64,000 bases of DNA from Shewanella decolorationis S12 (GCF_000485795.1 NZ_AXZL01000049.1:18703-82702); one strand, 5' to 3'; shown: positions 1-9,374, numbered from the stretch's first letter. A program made the numbers and translations. Notes: generated by a model from the sequence alone, not told the origin.

Positions 1-703
1 TTTGGTCGGGATCCATCTCGATATCGGGGATCGAGGGATCATAGTCACGCTTTAGCTGAATATTGGCGGGCAGGGCCATTTCCACCAGTTTATAGACCTT
101 CTGCACCACTTGGTGAATGTTGTGCAGGCTATGTTGGGTCGGTCGCTGCGGGCCGAGCAATCTATCCACTAGGCTGCGCAGACGGTCGGCCTGCTCAATG
201 ATAAGATTGGTAAATTCCTTTTGTGCTGGATCGTCTAATTCCCGCGAGAGCAATTGTGCCGCGCCACGCAGGCCGCCCAAGGGATTTTTGATCTCGTGGG
301 CTAAGTTACGAACAAGGAATTGCGCCGCCTGTTGCTGGGCATCTTGGCTGAGTTGCTGGTGGATCCGGCGTTGTTGGTCGACCTGTCTCAGTTCAAGTAG
401 GCTCAGTTGCGCTTCATCTTCGAGCGGGATCAGCGTTAGATCGACGGTATGATGTTGGGCATCTAAGGTCACTAAGGTGGCGGTATTGACCGTAAGACCT
501 TGGCCTGCTTTCACCGCATCGCTCAGGATCTGCGCTTCAACGCCAAGTGCTTGATAATGCTCCGGCAGGGCTTGCTCGACTAACCTATGGCTGCCGACAC
601 CTAACAGTTGCTCTGCGGCGGCGTTGGCATAACAAGGCTTAAGATCCTTATCGATGACAAGTACCGCGGTGACTAAATGATTAAGCAGAGTCTCTTTATC
701 CAT
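1..703 (-). CDS. glnL: Nitrogen regulation sensor histidine kinase GlnL/NtrB, partial
   Basis: The reading frame starts at ATG 703 and runs off the left edge, so only about the first 234 residues are present. The N-terminus is a PAS-like sensor region, followed by the dimerisation/phosphoacceptor helix with the H-box NLAHEIKNPLGGLRGAAQLL at about residues 128-147, in which the His is the autophosphorylation site. In the family, NtrB phosphorylates the sigma-54 activator NtrC under nitrogen limitation and is controlled by PII. The GHKL ATPase domain and the expected glnG partner would lie beyond the window edge. The identification is strong because the H-box and its surroundings are typical of NtrB rather than of generic sensor kinases. 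Confidence 0.93.
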   Translation of the reverse strand, partial: MDKETLLNHLVTAVLVIDKDLKPCYANAAAEQLLGVGSHRLVEQALPEHYQALGVEAQILSDAVKAGQGLTVNTATLVTLDAQHHTVDLTLIPLEDEAQLSLLELRQVDQQRRIHQQLSQDAQQQAAQFLVRNLAHEIKNPLGGLRGAAQLLSRELDDPAQKEFTNLIIEQADRLRSLVDRLLGPQRPTQHSLHNIHQVVQKVYKLVEMALPANIQLKRDYDPSIPDIEMDPDQ

Positions 704-824
704 CTACCGTTCCTGAAAATAGGGTTGCACCATTATGTTGCACCGATTTGGTGCAGGCTGCAACTCGACTTCATCAAACGGCTAGATTGAACAAAAACGA
801 CCTAATCAATTGTTATTAAATAGT

Positions 825-1358
825 TTAATTTGATTTTGGTTGCTTCTTCGGGACTGGATTCATCGCCGCTTGATGAAGAAATATCTTTCGTGGAGAGCTA
901 GATGCAAAGACTTTGCCGTTTTGAGTCATGGCATCGACAACAATAGTGTGTTCACCACGGTCGATGTTCTTAAGTTGGAAGATGCCGCCCATTTGAGGCT
1001 TACCTATCGTTTGTCCGTCGAGTTTTAACGCCATCAAATACTTGCTTTTGACCTCTGGGGTGACAGTAGCGATGACTTGAAAGTCTCCGTTATTGTCTCT
1101 TACGGTTTCCTCTTCTGTAGGGGAAGTGATGACGACTTGATACTGGATTTGTTGGATCACTTGCGAGTCATTCGTGTCATTTTTTACGGGGGGCAGTGCA
1201 ATTTGATTGAGAGTTTTCTCTTTTAACTCAACAACCTCGGCATTGGGGTGTGGCTCATCTGAGTAATGGACTCTGCCATCCTTATCGACCCATTTGTAGA
1301 CCGTTGCCTGCGCGAACAGACTGAGCAGCAATAAGCTGATGAGGGTGAATGCACGCAT
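825..1358 (-). CDS. DUF4124 domain-containing exported protein
   Basis: A 177-residue protein with an N-terminal signal peptide (about residues 1-19, ending around AQA). It is followed directly by the DUF4124 signature VYKWVDKDGRVHYSDEPHP, a short beta-rich module common in proteobacterial periplasmic proteins. The rest of the chain has the look of a small Ig-like beta domain (residues about 75-160). ATG 1358 is preceded by AAGGAC at a good distance. It lies upstream of glnL on the same strand with a 121-bp gap. Genes of this type are often found beside glnA/glnL in related genomes (established from memory), but a function in nitrogen metabolism has not been shown. Family call confident; function unknown. 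Confidence 0.8.
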   Translation of the reverse strand: MRAFTLISLLLLSLFAQATVYKWVDKDGRVHYSDEPHPNAEVVELKEKTLNQIALPPVKNDTNDSQVIQQIQYQVVITSPTEEETVRDNNGDFQVIATVTPEVKSKYLMALKLDGQTIGKPQMGGIFQLKNIDRGEHTIVVDAMTQNGKVFASSSPRKIFLHQAAMNPVPKKQPKSN

Positions 1359-1579
1359 GCGAAAGTCCTTTTGCCTTGGAGATGAAGTTCTACAAGATTA
1401 GTCGTTTTTTCATCAAAAATCATGGTGTTTATTCAGCTCGCTTAAGGTGTGGCGTAGGAATAATCGCGGGCTTGATTTTATTCCTCCAAACCTGTGGTGA
1501 GCACGGCTCTGGCGACAAATATGTGGTGGATGAAAGCGAGAGCAGCTTTGCTGTTTAGGTGTGCCTCTTTTGGGGGAGC

Positions 1580-1606
1580 GTCAACGCACCACTATGGTGC
1601 GTTGAC
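1580..1606 (-). terminator. Long perfect hairpin after yqhD
   Basis: Arms GTCAACGCACCA (1580-1591) and TGGTGCGTTGAC (1595-1606) form a perfect 12-bp stem with a 3-nt loop, 15 nt beyond the yqhD stop codon. There is no U-tract on either strand, so it is either a weak intrinsic terminator or a 3'-end stabilising hairpin. Confidence 0.55.
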
Positions 1607-1621
1607 GGCGGCGACTAAAGC

Positions 1622-2779
1622 TTAGAGCGCCAAGGTTAAAATATCGCGGCTCATGGCAGGATCGATATTGCCATGTTCGCCTAGGGCAACCATGCCATGC
1701 TGCTCAAGCTGAGTGACGACGGCATCGACGGCTTCTTTCCCTAAATCGTAGGCAGATAAATGGGTTGCAATGCCCATAGTTTCGAAAAAGTCTTGGGTTT
1801 TCGCAATCGCGGCCTCAATACGTTCGTCTTCAGAGCCGGTGTTGATATGCCACACTCTGTCTGCAAACTGCAGCAGCTTTTCACGTTTCGCAGCTTTAGT
1901 GCAGCGCAATAATGCTGGTAATACAATGGCTAAGGTGCGGGCATGATCAATATCATACAAGGCTGTGAGTTCATGGCCGATCATATGTGTTGCCCAGTCG
2001 TGAGGTACACCCGTCGCAATCGTGCCATTGAGTGCCATGGTCGCAACCCACATCAAGTTGGCGCGAATATCGTAATCTTCGGGCTGTGTGAGTGCCTGTG
2101 GCCCTAGTTCAATCAAAATTTGCAGCAAGCCTTCGGCGAATCTGTCCTGCACCGCGGCATTAACCGGATAGGTGAGGTACTGCTCCGTGATATGCACAAA
2201 GGCATCGACCACGCCGTTCGCCACTTGTCTTTCTGGCAGGGTGAAGGTCTTAGTAGGGTCGAGGATTGAGAATTGCGGATAAACCAAGTCGTTACGGAAC
2301 GGCAGCTTAGCTTTCAATGATTTACGAGTCACCACGCTGGCGTTGTTCATCTCTGAACCCGTCGCAGGCAAGGTTAACACCGAGCCAAATGGCATGGCTT
2401 GAGTCAAATTTGTGCCCCAGCTGGTGAGGATATCCCAAGGCTCGCCTTCAAATACCGCTGCCGCAGCAACAAACTTGGTTCCATCGATCACTGAACCACC
2501 GCCGACCGCGAGTAAAAAGTCGATATTTAATTCACGAACTTGCTCGACAGCCTGCATCAGGGTTTCGTAGGTTGGGTTAGGCTCGATTCCTTCAAACTCG
2601 ACCACGAAACGATTTCCAAGCGCTTGTTTTACTTCGGCTAAGGTGCCAGTTCGTCTGGCGCTGCTGCCGCCAAATAACACCATGACTCTGGCATTGCTAG
2701 GCACTAAGGTGTCGATTTCAGCTATGGTGTTTTTACCAAAGTGGATTCGGGTTGGGTTGTAGTAGGTGAAATTGAACAT
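1622..2779 (-). CDS. yqhD: NADPH-dependent aldehyde/alcohol dehydrogenase YqhD
   Basis: A 385-residue iron-containing alcohol dehydrogenase (group III), close to the 387 residues of E. coli YqhD. The start MFNFTYYNPTRIHFGK, the nucleotide-binding loop GGGSVIDGTKF (about 94-104) and the C-terminal metal-site region with DAFVH and HDWATHMIGHEL/DIDHARTL are all present. YqhD-type enzymes reduce short-chain and reactive aldehydes (glyoxal, butyraldehyde, lipid peroxidation products) with NADPH in the cytoplasm. The upstream TetR-type gene and the palindrome at 2816-2830, 37 bp before the start codon, suggest a locally regulated aldehyde-detoxification unit. Substrate in this organism is inferred from family only. 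Confidence 0.92.
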   Translation of the reverse strand: MFNFTYYNPTRIHFGKNTIAEIDTLVPSNARVMVLFGGSSARRTGTLAEVKQALGNRFVVEFEGIEPNPTYETLMQAVEQVRELNIDFLLAVGGGSVIDGTKFVAAAAVFEGEPWDILTSWGTNLTQAMPFGSVLTLPATGSEMNNASVVTRKSLKAKLPFRNDLVYPQFSILDPTKTFTLPERQVANGVVDAFVHITEQYLTYPVNAAVQDRFAEGLLQILIELGPQALTQPEDYDIRANLMWVATMALNGTIATGVPHDWATHMIGHELTALYDIDHARTLAIVLPALLRCTKAAKREKLLQFADRVWHINTGSEDERIEAAIAKTQDFFETMGIATHLSAYDLGKEAVDAVVTQLEQHGMVALGEHGNIDPAMSRDILTLAL

Positions 2780-2815
2780 ACTGCTATTTGTCCTATGGTT
2801 GGAAAATGATTTTAG

Positions 2816-2830
2816 TAGACCAGTCGTCTA
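2816..2830. promoter_or_regulatory. Operator TAGAC-N5-GTCTA upstream of yqhD
   Basis: TAGACCAGTCGTCTA is a palindrome with perfect 5-bp arms plus matching A/T at positions 7 and 9. A nearly identical copy (TAGACCATTCGTCTA) lies before the TetR gene at 3544-3558. Duplicate sites before both the regulator and its neighbour are the classic layout of TetR-family autoregulation. The core resembles the NemR box of enterobacteria as I remember it. Confidence 0.8.
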
Positions 2831-2924
2831 GTTTTGGGTGAAATTAGAAAGTAATCATGCCGATAGGCAATATCTTTTGTTAATCAAAGTCTTGTGTAGT
2901 AATCGAGCGCTAATGACAGTGGTA

Positions 2925-3521
2925 TTAACTTACTGACTTGGTCGTTAAAATAACTTTCGTCGTAGCTAGTGCACGCTCTAAGGCCGTGTGACTGTGGCCG
3001 AGCTTATTCATCAGACTGGCACCGAGCCACATGTGATACAGCAACTCTGCCGTTGCTTGAGCGTCTTGGTTGCAGATGGAGTTATCGGCAATCCCCGCTT
3101 GAATGCACTGGGTTAGGCGTTCAATGATCCCTGCTGACCCCTGTAAAAGCACAAGGCGCATGGCCTCAGAGAGATCCGCCACCTCAGCACTTAGCTTAAC
3201 GACTAGGCATTTTTGATCAACACAACCGTCCTGCTGCACGTGCAACCATTTTTGCCAGTACTGCATTTGGCGCTCAAAGCCTGAGAGTTGCGAGTTGGCA
3301 AACAAGTTATCAAGCTCTGCTTGATATTGTTCAAAGTACCCTGCTAACAAGGCCTCGCCGAATTGTTCTTTGGACTTAAAATAATGATAAAACGAGCCTT
3401 TTGGTACTTGGGCTGCCTTGAGTAATTGGGCTAAGCCTAGGCACGAAAAGCCTTGTTTAACGATCAGTGAGTAACCGACGTCAAGAATATGCTGGCGTGT
3501 AGATTGGGTTTCAATTTTCAT
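2925..3521 (-). CDS. TetR/AcrR family transcriptional regulator (AcuR/NemR-like)
   Basis: A 198-residue one-domain repressor. The helix-turn-helix (residues about 8-50) is recognisable in GFSCLGLAQLLKAAQVPKGSFYHYFKSKEQF, and the C-terminal part is an all-helical ligand-binding domain. Cys is present in KCLVV at about residue 105, reminiscent of the redox-active Cys of NemR, though this is only suggestive. The gene lies directly upstream of yqhD on the same strand with a 145-bp gap that contains its own operator. It probably represses itself and yqhD and is relieved by reactive electrophiles; that ligand is inference from the neighbour gene and operator similarity. Confidence 0.85.
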   Translation of the reverse strand: MKIETQSTRQHILDVGYSLIVKQGFSCLGLAQLLKAAQVPKGSFYHYFKSKEQFGEALLAGYFEQYQAELDNLFANSQLSGFERQMQYWQKWLHVQQDGCVDQKCLVVKLSAEVADLSEAMRLVLLQGSAGIIERLTQCIQAGIADNSICNQDAQATAELLYHMWLGASLMNKLGHSHTALERALATTKVILTTKSVS

Positions 3522-3543
3522 GGTGAAGTAGCATAAAGCAAAT

Positions 3544-3558
3544 TAGACCATTCGTCTA
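3544..3558. promoter_or_regulatory. Operator TAGAC-N5-GTCTA upstream of the TetR gene
   Basis: TAGACCATTCGTCTA lies 23 bp before the start of the TetR-type gene and differs from the yqhD operator in only one base of the 15 (central G to T). It is the presumed autoregulatory site. Confidence 0.8.
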
Positions 3559-3637
3559 GTGATATGATTTACATCAGAATAGATACCAATTGACAGGGAA
3601 ATGCCTCAGTCGAGTAAGCATTCCCTGTCTAAACGTT

Positions 3638-3949
3638 TTACAGGTAGCTGCAGCAATACTCGGCTATTACACTGTTACGGATTTTAAAGCTGACATTGGC
3701 TGCGAGTTCGAATTGGCTTCCTTCGCTAAAGGTTTGCCAGGCTGTGCTATTTGGCAGTAATACCTCAAAACTGCCACTGGTGACTTGCATGATTTCACCC
3801 TGAGAGGTCGAAAACTCGTATTCTCCGGGGAGAACCACGCCTAAAGTCTTCTTACTGCCATCGCTAAAGAATACGCTGCGGCTGGCAACTTTACCCTCAA
3901 AGTAAATATTGGCTTTTTTAGCGACCGAGACTTGCTCAATTAACTCCAT
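3638..3949 (-). CDS. ppnP: Pyrimidine/purine nucleoside phosphorylase PpnP
   Basis: A 103-residue cupin-fold protein of the PpnP (YaiE, DUF1255) family, which splits nucleosides with phosphate into the base and ribose-1-phosphate. The core is seen in [20 protein letters not shown], followed by the beta-barrel strands [11 protein letters not shown] and SFKIRN. An open frame extends upstream, but ATG 3949 is chosen because GGGAG stands 7 nt before it and the length then matches the family (about 95 residues). No operon partner is apparent; the gene is followed by the intergenic region of the TetR gene. Confidence 0.88.
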   Translation of the reverse strand: MELIEQVSVAKKANIYFEGKVASRSVFFSDGSKKTLGVVLPGEYEFSTSQGEIMQVTSGSFEVLLPNSTAWQTFSEGSQFELAANVSFKIRNSVIAEYCCSYL

Positions 3950-4259
3950 TTTACGCTCCCGTAGTGTGTGAATTGAATTTGTATTCAATTTAATGTGATT
4001 TTTATGCAATCGTCAATCTCAAGTTTTTCATCGCTATAGTAACGAAGCTGTTTTCTATCATATTTTGCCGTTTTATAGGGTACTTAAAAACATGCATAAA
4101 TGTTTTTAGATCATTTTATGCCTCACTCAATTAGGGGGGCGTACTGAATAAAAAAATGTCCTCACTTTGTTGATGACTCAATCTTCACCTATAGTTTTAA
4201 GTATCATCCATTAAATAGCAGTAGCAATGGAATCTTGAGTGCGACAAGGAGTGTCTTCC

Positions 4260-6215
4260 ATGGGTTTTACGCGTAAAATTCAACTGATTAGTCTGTTAAT
4301 TGTTCTCTTACCTTTGATCCTATCGACCGCGATAGTGACCTATCTTGCCAAGAATGAATTATTTGCAGAGGCACAATCGCGTTTGCTTGCCGTTCGAGAG
4401 ATCAAACAGCGACAGATCAATAGCATGTTTCAAGATTTTTCCGATAACTTGCAGTCTGTCAGTGCGGTGATTTCTAGCCAACCAAATTTAGATGCCCTGA
4501 GTGATTTAGATCCAACCCTAAAATCCCTTAATAAACTGCTTGGTTTCTATGATCTGTTTATTATTTCCGACGATGGTACGGTTTTTTATACTGTGGCAAA
4601 AGAGCCTGACTATGGAACCAATCTACGCACCGGACCTTATCGTACTTCAGGGCTCGCACAGCTTTTTGATAAGGCGCTCGCCACATCAAGTACCGTTTTT
4701 TTGCAGGATTTTTCAGCCTATGCACCTTCTAATGGACAAGCTGCAGCCTTTATTGGACAAGGGATACAAGTCAATGGGCGGCATATTGTCGTAGCAGCAC
4801 AAGTGTCGATAGAACGGATTAATAGGGTGATGCAGATCCGTGAAGGCATGGGGCAAACGGGTGAAACTTATCTTATTGGTCCCGATAATCGTATGCGTTC
4901 GGATTCATTTTTAGATCCTATTAATCGAACCGTTGCAGCTTCTTTTGCGGGCACAATTAGTCAAAATGGTGTTGATACTGTCGCGGTAAAAGCGGCGTTA
5001 GCTGGCGAGCAAGGTGTTATGCAGGTTTATGATTATAATCATAATCTAGTTCTTTCTGCCTATTCGCCCGTCGTTGAGATGGGACTCAGATGGGGATTAA
5101 TGGCTGAGATTGATGTGAGTGAAATAGCCGCGCCTGCTTACCATATGATGTATATAGGTTTGATGGTTTGTGCTTTATCTGTGGTACTCGCGATAGCCGC
5201 GGCAAAACTCGTGACCAGCTTTGTACTCAAACCTTTAGGGGGCGAACCCGAAGACATGTGTCATTTAACCAGTCTTATCGCCTCAGGGGACTTAACTCAT
5301 AGCTTGTCGCACGCCCATGCCGATAATCATTTGATGAGTTGGCTTGCGAGAATGCAGACCAAATTAAAGGAAATCATTAGCCAATTGGTGGGTATGGGTC
5401 ATGAGTTGGAATCCGCTGCAGAACAAAACTCTGCGGCAATGTGTCAGGCTGATAGTAGTATTCAATTACAGGCCAAAGAAACAGACATGCTGGCCACGGC
5501 CGTTGAAGAGATGAGTTATGCCGCCGCCGAAATCAGTATCAATACGATGAAATCTTCCGATGAGGTGGCGTCTTGTACTCAGTCGAGCAGTATTCTTTCA
5601 CAAAACCTTGCAAGTACACGCCAAAGTTTGAAGGTGACGTTAGCCAGTTTTGCCGCCATTCATCAGCAGGTCGGTAATCTTGAGGCAGATAGTCAAAAGA
5701 TAGGTAGTGTTTTGGATGTGATTAATGCGATTGCTGAGCAGACTAATCTATTAGCACTTAATGCTGCCATTGAGGCGGCTAGAGCGGGTGATCATGGCCG
5801 AGGATTTGCGGTGGTCGCTGATGAAGTTCGGCAACTCGCTGTTAAGGTACAAGAGGCAACGCAGGATATTGGTAAGGTGTTACAGGGTATTCAACAGCAA
5901 TCCGGCGTGCTGGCACAGCATAGTGTGACGTGTTCATCTGAGGCCTCTAAAACTGCAGAGGATGCCGAGGGCATGCAAGCTGCGGTGGATGATATCGCCC
6001 AGCGGTTGGAAACGCTAAAAGCCTTAATGATCCAAACGGCAACGGCCGCAGAGGAACAAACCACTGTGTCGGCAACTATTGCTCAAGGCATTGCCGGTTT
6101 GAGTGCCGCTGCAGAGGAAAACAGTGCTGCAATAAGTCAAGTCGCCGCTAGCACGCGTAGCTTGCTAGGGCTAGCCAATCAACTTGGTTTAACAACGGCT
6201 CAGTTTAAGGTATAG
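4260..6215 (+). CDS. Methyl-accepting chemotaxis protein with Cache sensor
   Basis: A 651-residue chemoreceptor. The first membrane helix is at about residues 9-28 ([20 protein letters not shown]), followed by a periplasmic double-Cache-like sensor (about 30-295), a second membrane helix (about 300-322), a HAMP region (PLGGEPEDM...) and the cytoplasmic coiled-coil. The signalling tip is intact: [20 protein letters not shown] with [15 protein letters not shown] 4260 is preferred over the upstream GTG 4239 because AAGGAG (4246-4251) is spaced 8 nt from it. The gene is monocistronic, with an intrinsic terminator just downstream. It couples to CheA/CheW in the polar array; the ligand cannot be told from sequence. 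No CheR/CheB-binding pentapeptide is seen at the C-terminus. Confidence 0.92.
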   Translation: MGFTRKIQLISLLIVLLPLILSTAIVTYLAKNELFAEAQSRLLAVREIKQRQINSMFQDFSDNLQSVSAVISSQPNLDALSDLDPTLKSLNKLLGFYDLFIISDDGTVFYTVAKEPDYGTNLRTGPYRTSGLAQLFDKALATSSTVFLQDFSAYAPSNGQAAAFIGQGIQVNGRHIVVAAQVSIERINRVMQIREGMGQTGETYLIGPDNRMRSDSFLDPINRTVAASFAGTISQNGVDTVAVKAALAGEQGVMQVYDYNHNLVLSAYSPVVEMGLRWGLMAEIDVSEIAAPAYHMMYIGLMVCALSVVLAIAAAKLVTSFVLKPLGGEPEDMCHLTSLIASGDLTHSLSHAHADNHLMSWLARMQTKLKEIISQLVGMGHELESAAEQNSAAMCQADSSIQLQAKETDMLATAVEEMSYAAAEISINTMKSSDEVASCTQSSSILSQNLASTRQSLKVTLASFAAIHQQVGNLEADSQKIGSVLDVINAIAEQTNLLALNAAIEAARAGDHGRGFAVVADEVRQLAVKVQEATQDIGKVLQGIQQQSGVLAQHSVTCSSEASKTAEDAEGMQAAVDDIAQRLETLKALMIQTATAAEEQTTVSATIAQGIAGLSAAAEENSAAISQVAASTRSLLGLANQLGLTTAQFKV

Positions 6216-6288
6216 GTAAGCAATACCAAGCAGTTGCAGTATTCTAGCCATTGGGGACTGCAATTGTTACTGAGTTGTCTGTTATACA

Positions 6289-6324
6289 TCCGCCAGCAGG
6301 GACTCTCTGGCGGATTTTTTCTTT
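6289..6324 (+). terminator. Intrinsic terminator after the chemoreceptor gene
   Basis: TCCGCCAG (6289-6296) pairs with CTGGCGGA (6307-6314), followed by TTTTTTCTTT. It ends the chemoreceptor transcript before convergent ovoA. Confidence 0.9.
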
Positions 6325-6339
6325 AGCGTTTTGATGGGG

Positions 6340-8439
6340 CTATCTTTTACGCCAAATGGTCATTTCTGAAATTGAATGCTGGAATTTGCGTTTGGTTTCA
6401 CGGATCACGAAGGGAATTTCTTTCACTGCGACCAGCTCAAATTGGCCTATCAAGGTTTCGGTTAACCCATCCAAAGTAGTGAAATTTTCTCCTTTGACTT
6501 TAATCCCCCCAAGCCATTTATCCTTTGGCGTGTAGTCTTCAAGCCAAGTATAAGGTGAGGCGATAACCAGATATCCCCCTTGATTGATGCGTTGCCCAAT
6601 ATTGGTGAGGAAATGTTGTGGGTCGTTTAACCTGTCGATCAGATTTGAGGCGTAAACCAAATCGTAACCGGTGTAGATTGGTTTGAGATTGCAGGCATCC
6701 CCTTGGATAAAATTGACTTTTTTAGCTTCGCCAAGGTAACCCAATTTAGCAAGGCTGGCACTTTTGAATTCCTGTAAGTCTCCCTCAGTACGAATGGTGT
6801 AGCGTTTTTCGCCTTGTTCGGTCAGGGCGTAAGCCTGCTGAATAAAGCGCGCCGAAAAGTCGATGCCATCCACATGGTCGAACACTTTGGCTAATTCAAA
6901 ACTAGCGCGCCCGACAGAGCAACCAATGTCTAAGGCTTTCTTGGCGTGTTCTAGTTGGATCTCATCGAGCGCCTGTTGTACACCATTGACACAAAAATTA
7001 GGTACGCCAAAGTATTCTGCGCCATAGTGGAATTCTAAATATTGAGAAATCAGTTCATCGGTTTCGTACACATTAACCTCGGCCATTTGCTCTGGATTTT
7101 GCAACGATTCAACGTAACGGAATCCGGCATGTTGATAGAAGTGGCGCCTGAAAGCATAGCGTGAAGCTGCAATGGCCTCATTGCCCGTTGAGATCCACGA
7201 TCCACCCTTAATTAGATTGTGTTTGCCATCGAAGGTGGGCGTTGAAAAATCATCGTAGAGTGGATGTACTGCAAACCCATTAAAACCGTCGATAGCGGTT
7301 TCGGTCCATTGCCAGACGTTGCCAACAATGTCATAAAAATCATTATGTTTAAAGCGGTTTACTGGACATGAGGAGGCGTAGTAGGCCAGCGATATATTGC
7401 CTGGGACTTCATGCCAATCGGGTGCATCGTTCGGTACATTTTCCCGCAAGATATACCATTCGGCTTCGGTGAGTAGGCGGATATTGCTCTGGTTTTGACG
7501 CGCTTTCCAATTACAAAAAGCCTTAGCTTCGAGTTGATTCACCTCGACAGGCCAATTGAGCGGCAAAGGGATTTCGCTGGTGAGGTTACGTTGCCACCAT
7601 TTGTGATTGTAGCGGCGCCAAAAGCGGGGCATTTGGGCTTGAGTATAAGCCAGCCAAGCTTGACCTTCTTCATTCCAATAGTCTTGTGTTTGATAGCCGC
7701 CCGCTTCGACAAAGGCTAGGTATTCATGATTACTTACTAGATACTTTGAGGCTTTAAAATCAGCGACGTTAAAGCTTTTGTTGCCGTATTCGTTATCCCA
7801 GCCATAGGTGTTATCTTGCTCTTTTTTACCTAAGGTGATTTTTTTACCCGCTACGGCAAGTAGTTGATTGGGCTCGGCGTTGCCAACATCCTGACATTCC
7901 GGCCAGTGAGCATTGGCGCACACATCCTCTAATGGTAGCTGGCGAATAATGACAGAAGAGGTCTCTAGGTGAATGCGCTCGTGCTCAATACCCATCAAGA
8001 TGACCCAAGCGGGGCTGTCTTGGCTTATCGGCAGTGTGATTGGCATTCGTGCAATCAGTTGATTCACAACCTCCTTGACTTGATCTCTATACGTTTTTAC
8101 CTCTGCGACACTGGGCCATTGATAGTGGGTCTCGTCGAGGTCATCCCAGGACATTTCGTCTACACCTATGGCAAACATCGATTCAAAGTGATCATTCACT
8201 CGTTCATCAAGATATTTACCCAGCTTGAGTTTATTGATATAGAAAGTGGCGGTATGGCCAAAGTAAAAAATCAGCGGATGGCGCAGTGGTTCGGCTTTGA
8301 CATAATAAGCCTCGTCATGCTTTATCAGCTCGAATAAGGATTCGTAAAGTGCCCATGTTTGGTTGAAGTATTGCTTTATTTCTTCACGTTTTAGTGCCTC
8401 ATTTCCACCCGTAAGTTTGAGTGTTTGCAAAACTGGCAT
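6340..8439 (-). CDS. ovoA: 5-histidylcysteine sulfoxide synthase OvoA (ovothiol biosynthesis)
   Basis: A three-domain enzyme. The N-terminal DinB-like domain carries HPLIFYFGHTA and the iron-binding HX3HXE motif in GIEHERIHLETSS. The middle FGE-sulfatase domain shows YDIVGNVWQWTETAIDGF and LIKGGSWIS. The C-terminal SAM methyltransferase has LDIGCSVGRASFELA and GDACNL. OvoA is an Fe(II)- and O2-dependent enzyme that joins histidine and cysteine to 5-histidylcysteine sulfoxide, and its methyltransferase domain then N-methylates the product. The open frame begins at TTG 8499 without a Shine-Dalgarno sequence. ATG 8439 has GGAG 8 nt upstream and lies just before the conserved TGGNEALKR segment, so I chose it (699 residues). 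No ovoB-like lyase gene is adjacent. Confidence 0.92.
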   Translation of the reverse strand: MPVLQTLKLTGGNEALKREEIKQYFNQTWALYESLFELIKHDEAYYVKAEPLRHPLIFYFGHTATFYINKLKLGKYLDERVNDHFESMFAIGVDEMSWDDLDETHYQWPSVAEVKTYRDQVKEVVNQLIARMPITLPISQDSPAWVILMGIEHERIHLETSSVIIRQLPLEDVCANAHWPECQDVGNAEPNQLLAVAGKKITLGKKEQDNTYGWDNEYGNKSFNVADFKASKYLVSNHEYLAFVEAGGYQTQDYWNEEGQAWLAYTQAQMPRFWRRYNHKWWQRNLTSEIPLPLNWPVEVNQLEAKAFCNWKARQNQSNIRLLTEAEWYILRENVPNDAPDWHEVPGNISLAYYASSCPVNRFKHNDFYDIVGNVWQWTETAIDGFNGFAVHPLYDDFSTPTFDGKHNLIKGGSWISTGNEAIAASRYAFRRHFYQHAGFRYVESLQNPEQMAEVNVYETDELISQYLEFHYGAEYFGVPNFCVNGVQQALDEIQLEHAKKALDIGCSVGRASFELAKVFDHVDGIDFSARFIQQAYALTEQGEKRYTIRTEGDLQEFKSASLAKLGYLGEAKKVNFIQGDACNLKPIYTGYDLVYASNLIDRLNDPQHFLTNIGQRINQGGYLVIASPYTWLEDYTPKDKWLGGIKVKGENFTTLDGLTETLIGQFELVAVKEIPFVIRETKRKFQHSISEMTIWRKR

Positions 8440-8775
8440 ATCGATTTCTCCATTGGGCAAGCTGGTGCCATAGTGCTGGCTATGGGTTGTCAGGCTCAAT
8501 ACGTGGTACGGATTTATTGGATCACTTTATCAACAAAATGTGGCAGTTATTGAGCTGTATTTTCAAACTAACAGAAAGTAAGACTAGCTCCAATCACTGA
8601 CTGGAGTACAACATATGACCTTAAAGGGGAGATTTTTATTACAGCTAAGTGAGCTACCGCTGGAGTGTGTTTGTCAGCAAAAGGATAAAATTATTTATAC
8701 CTGACCAGTATTTTATCTGCCAAGGTTAAGGCAGAATGTTCTCGTCCGTAAAATTATTATGCAGGATATAACGGG
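8440..8775. other. Intergenic region between ovoA and the 8776 gene
   Basis: Divergent promoter region for ovoA (minus) and the 8776 gene (plus). It holds a 29-codon open frame at 8615-8704 with GGAG upstream, for which I have no family support, and no clear terminator or known operator. Confidence 0.4.
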
Positions 8776-9168
8776 ATGGCAATGAACGCATTATGGATAC
8801 CCGCTTGGTATGAGCTTGATCCGTCGATCGTTGTGGGCGTGACTGAAGAGTTTGTATTTCATAAACCCGCTACCAATGAGGCATTGAGATTTTACAGCGG
8901 AGCAAAAGAAGCCGCGGCAGTAAAGGCAACAGGCGCTATTTCAAGCATTCATCACAAAGTCTTGGGGGATATTGAGAGTGTGGATGCGCAGGGGCTTGAT
9001 TACACAATTGTTTTAAAAGATGGTCGTCGTTTGTTAGTCAATGCGGAGGAGGATCCTGGGCTTCTTTACGAATGGGTTGATGATAGTTGGCAACCATCGG
9101 AAATGGTGATCCAAGATTGGCAGCTTGAGGTGAAGTTTGCATCACTTTCGCCTTTTAAGGCGGATTAA
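8776..9168 (+). CDS. Conserved hypothetical protein, 130 residues
   Basis: Not recognised. The chain is acidic, without signal peptide or membrane helix. From about residue 55 to 110 it looks beta-rich (IESVDAQGLDYTIVLKDGRR followed by LLYEWVDDSWQPSEMV), consistent with a small cytoplasmic beta domain. ATG 8776 is preceded by AGGA at 9 nt; ATG 8782 is an alternative. It converges on the small minus-strand gene at 9177-9374, leaving only 8 bp between the stops. Coding status is supported by even codon use and by a Shine-Dalgarno sequence. Function unknown. Confidence 0.6.
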   Translation: MAMNALWIPAWYELDPSIVVGVTEEFVFHKPATNEALRFYSGAKEAAAVKATGAISSIHHKVLGDIESVDAQGLDYTIVLKDGRRLLVNAEEDPGLLYEWVDDSWQPSEMVIQDWQLEVKFASLSPFKAD

Positions 9169-9176
9169 CGTCAGTC

Positions 9177-9374
9177 CTATTTTTCGGAGCAGTTAGGCTC
9201 ATCATGCTGAACCATCTGCTCCTCAAACAACACTTGTAGTAACTGATATTCGTGTTGAATCTTTGCGACATAAGCATCATGAAATTCCAACTCGTTAAAT
9301 TCCTCCAAGCATTCGCGATAGCGGCGGAGTTGTTCTTCACCATCAATGTCCCTATGTAGCCATTCCATTAGCAT
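9177..9374 (-). CDS. Small hypothetical protein, 65 residues
   Basis: Not recognised. A compact, strongly charged, mostly helical peptide (MLMEWLHRDIDGEEQL, then RRYRECLEEFNELEFHDAY) that ends in an acidic tail. AAGAGA lies 6 nt upstream of ATG 9374, and a second in-frame ATG follows two codons later. It is convergent with the 8776 gene. The helical, well-balanced composition argues for a real gene, but nothing else supports it. Confidence 0.45.
   Translation of the reverse strand: MLMEWLHRDIDGEEQLRRYRECLEEFNELEFHDAYVAKIQHEYQLLQVLFEEQMVQHDEPNCSEK

Noticed and set aside
1349..1558. A 69-codon plus-strand frame in the gap before the DUF4124 gene
   Set aside because: It overlaps the start region and promoter of the minus-strand gene, lacks a ribosome site and has unusual composition.
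8615..8704. A 29-codon ORF with GGAG upstream between ovoA and the 8776 gene
   Set aside because: No similarity to any peptide I know and nothing in the context gives it a role. A chance ORF of this length is common; kept only as a note.
9155..9346. 63-codon minus-strand frame overlapping the 65-residue gene
   Set aside because: Out-of-frame shadow of the 9177-9374 gene with poorer composition.
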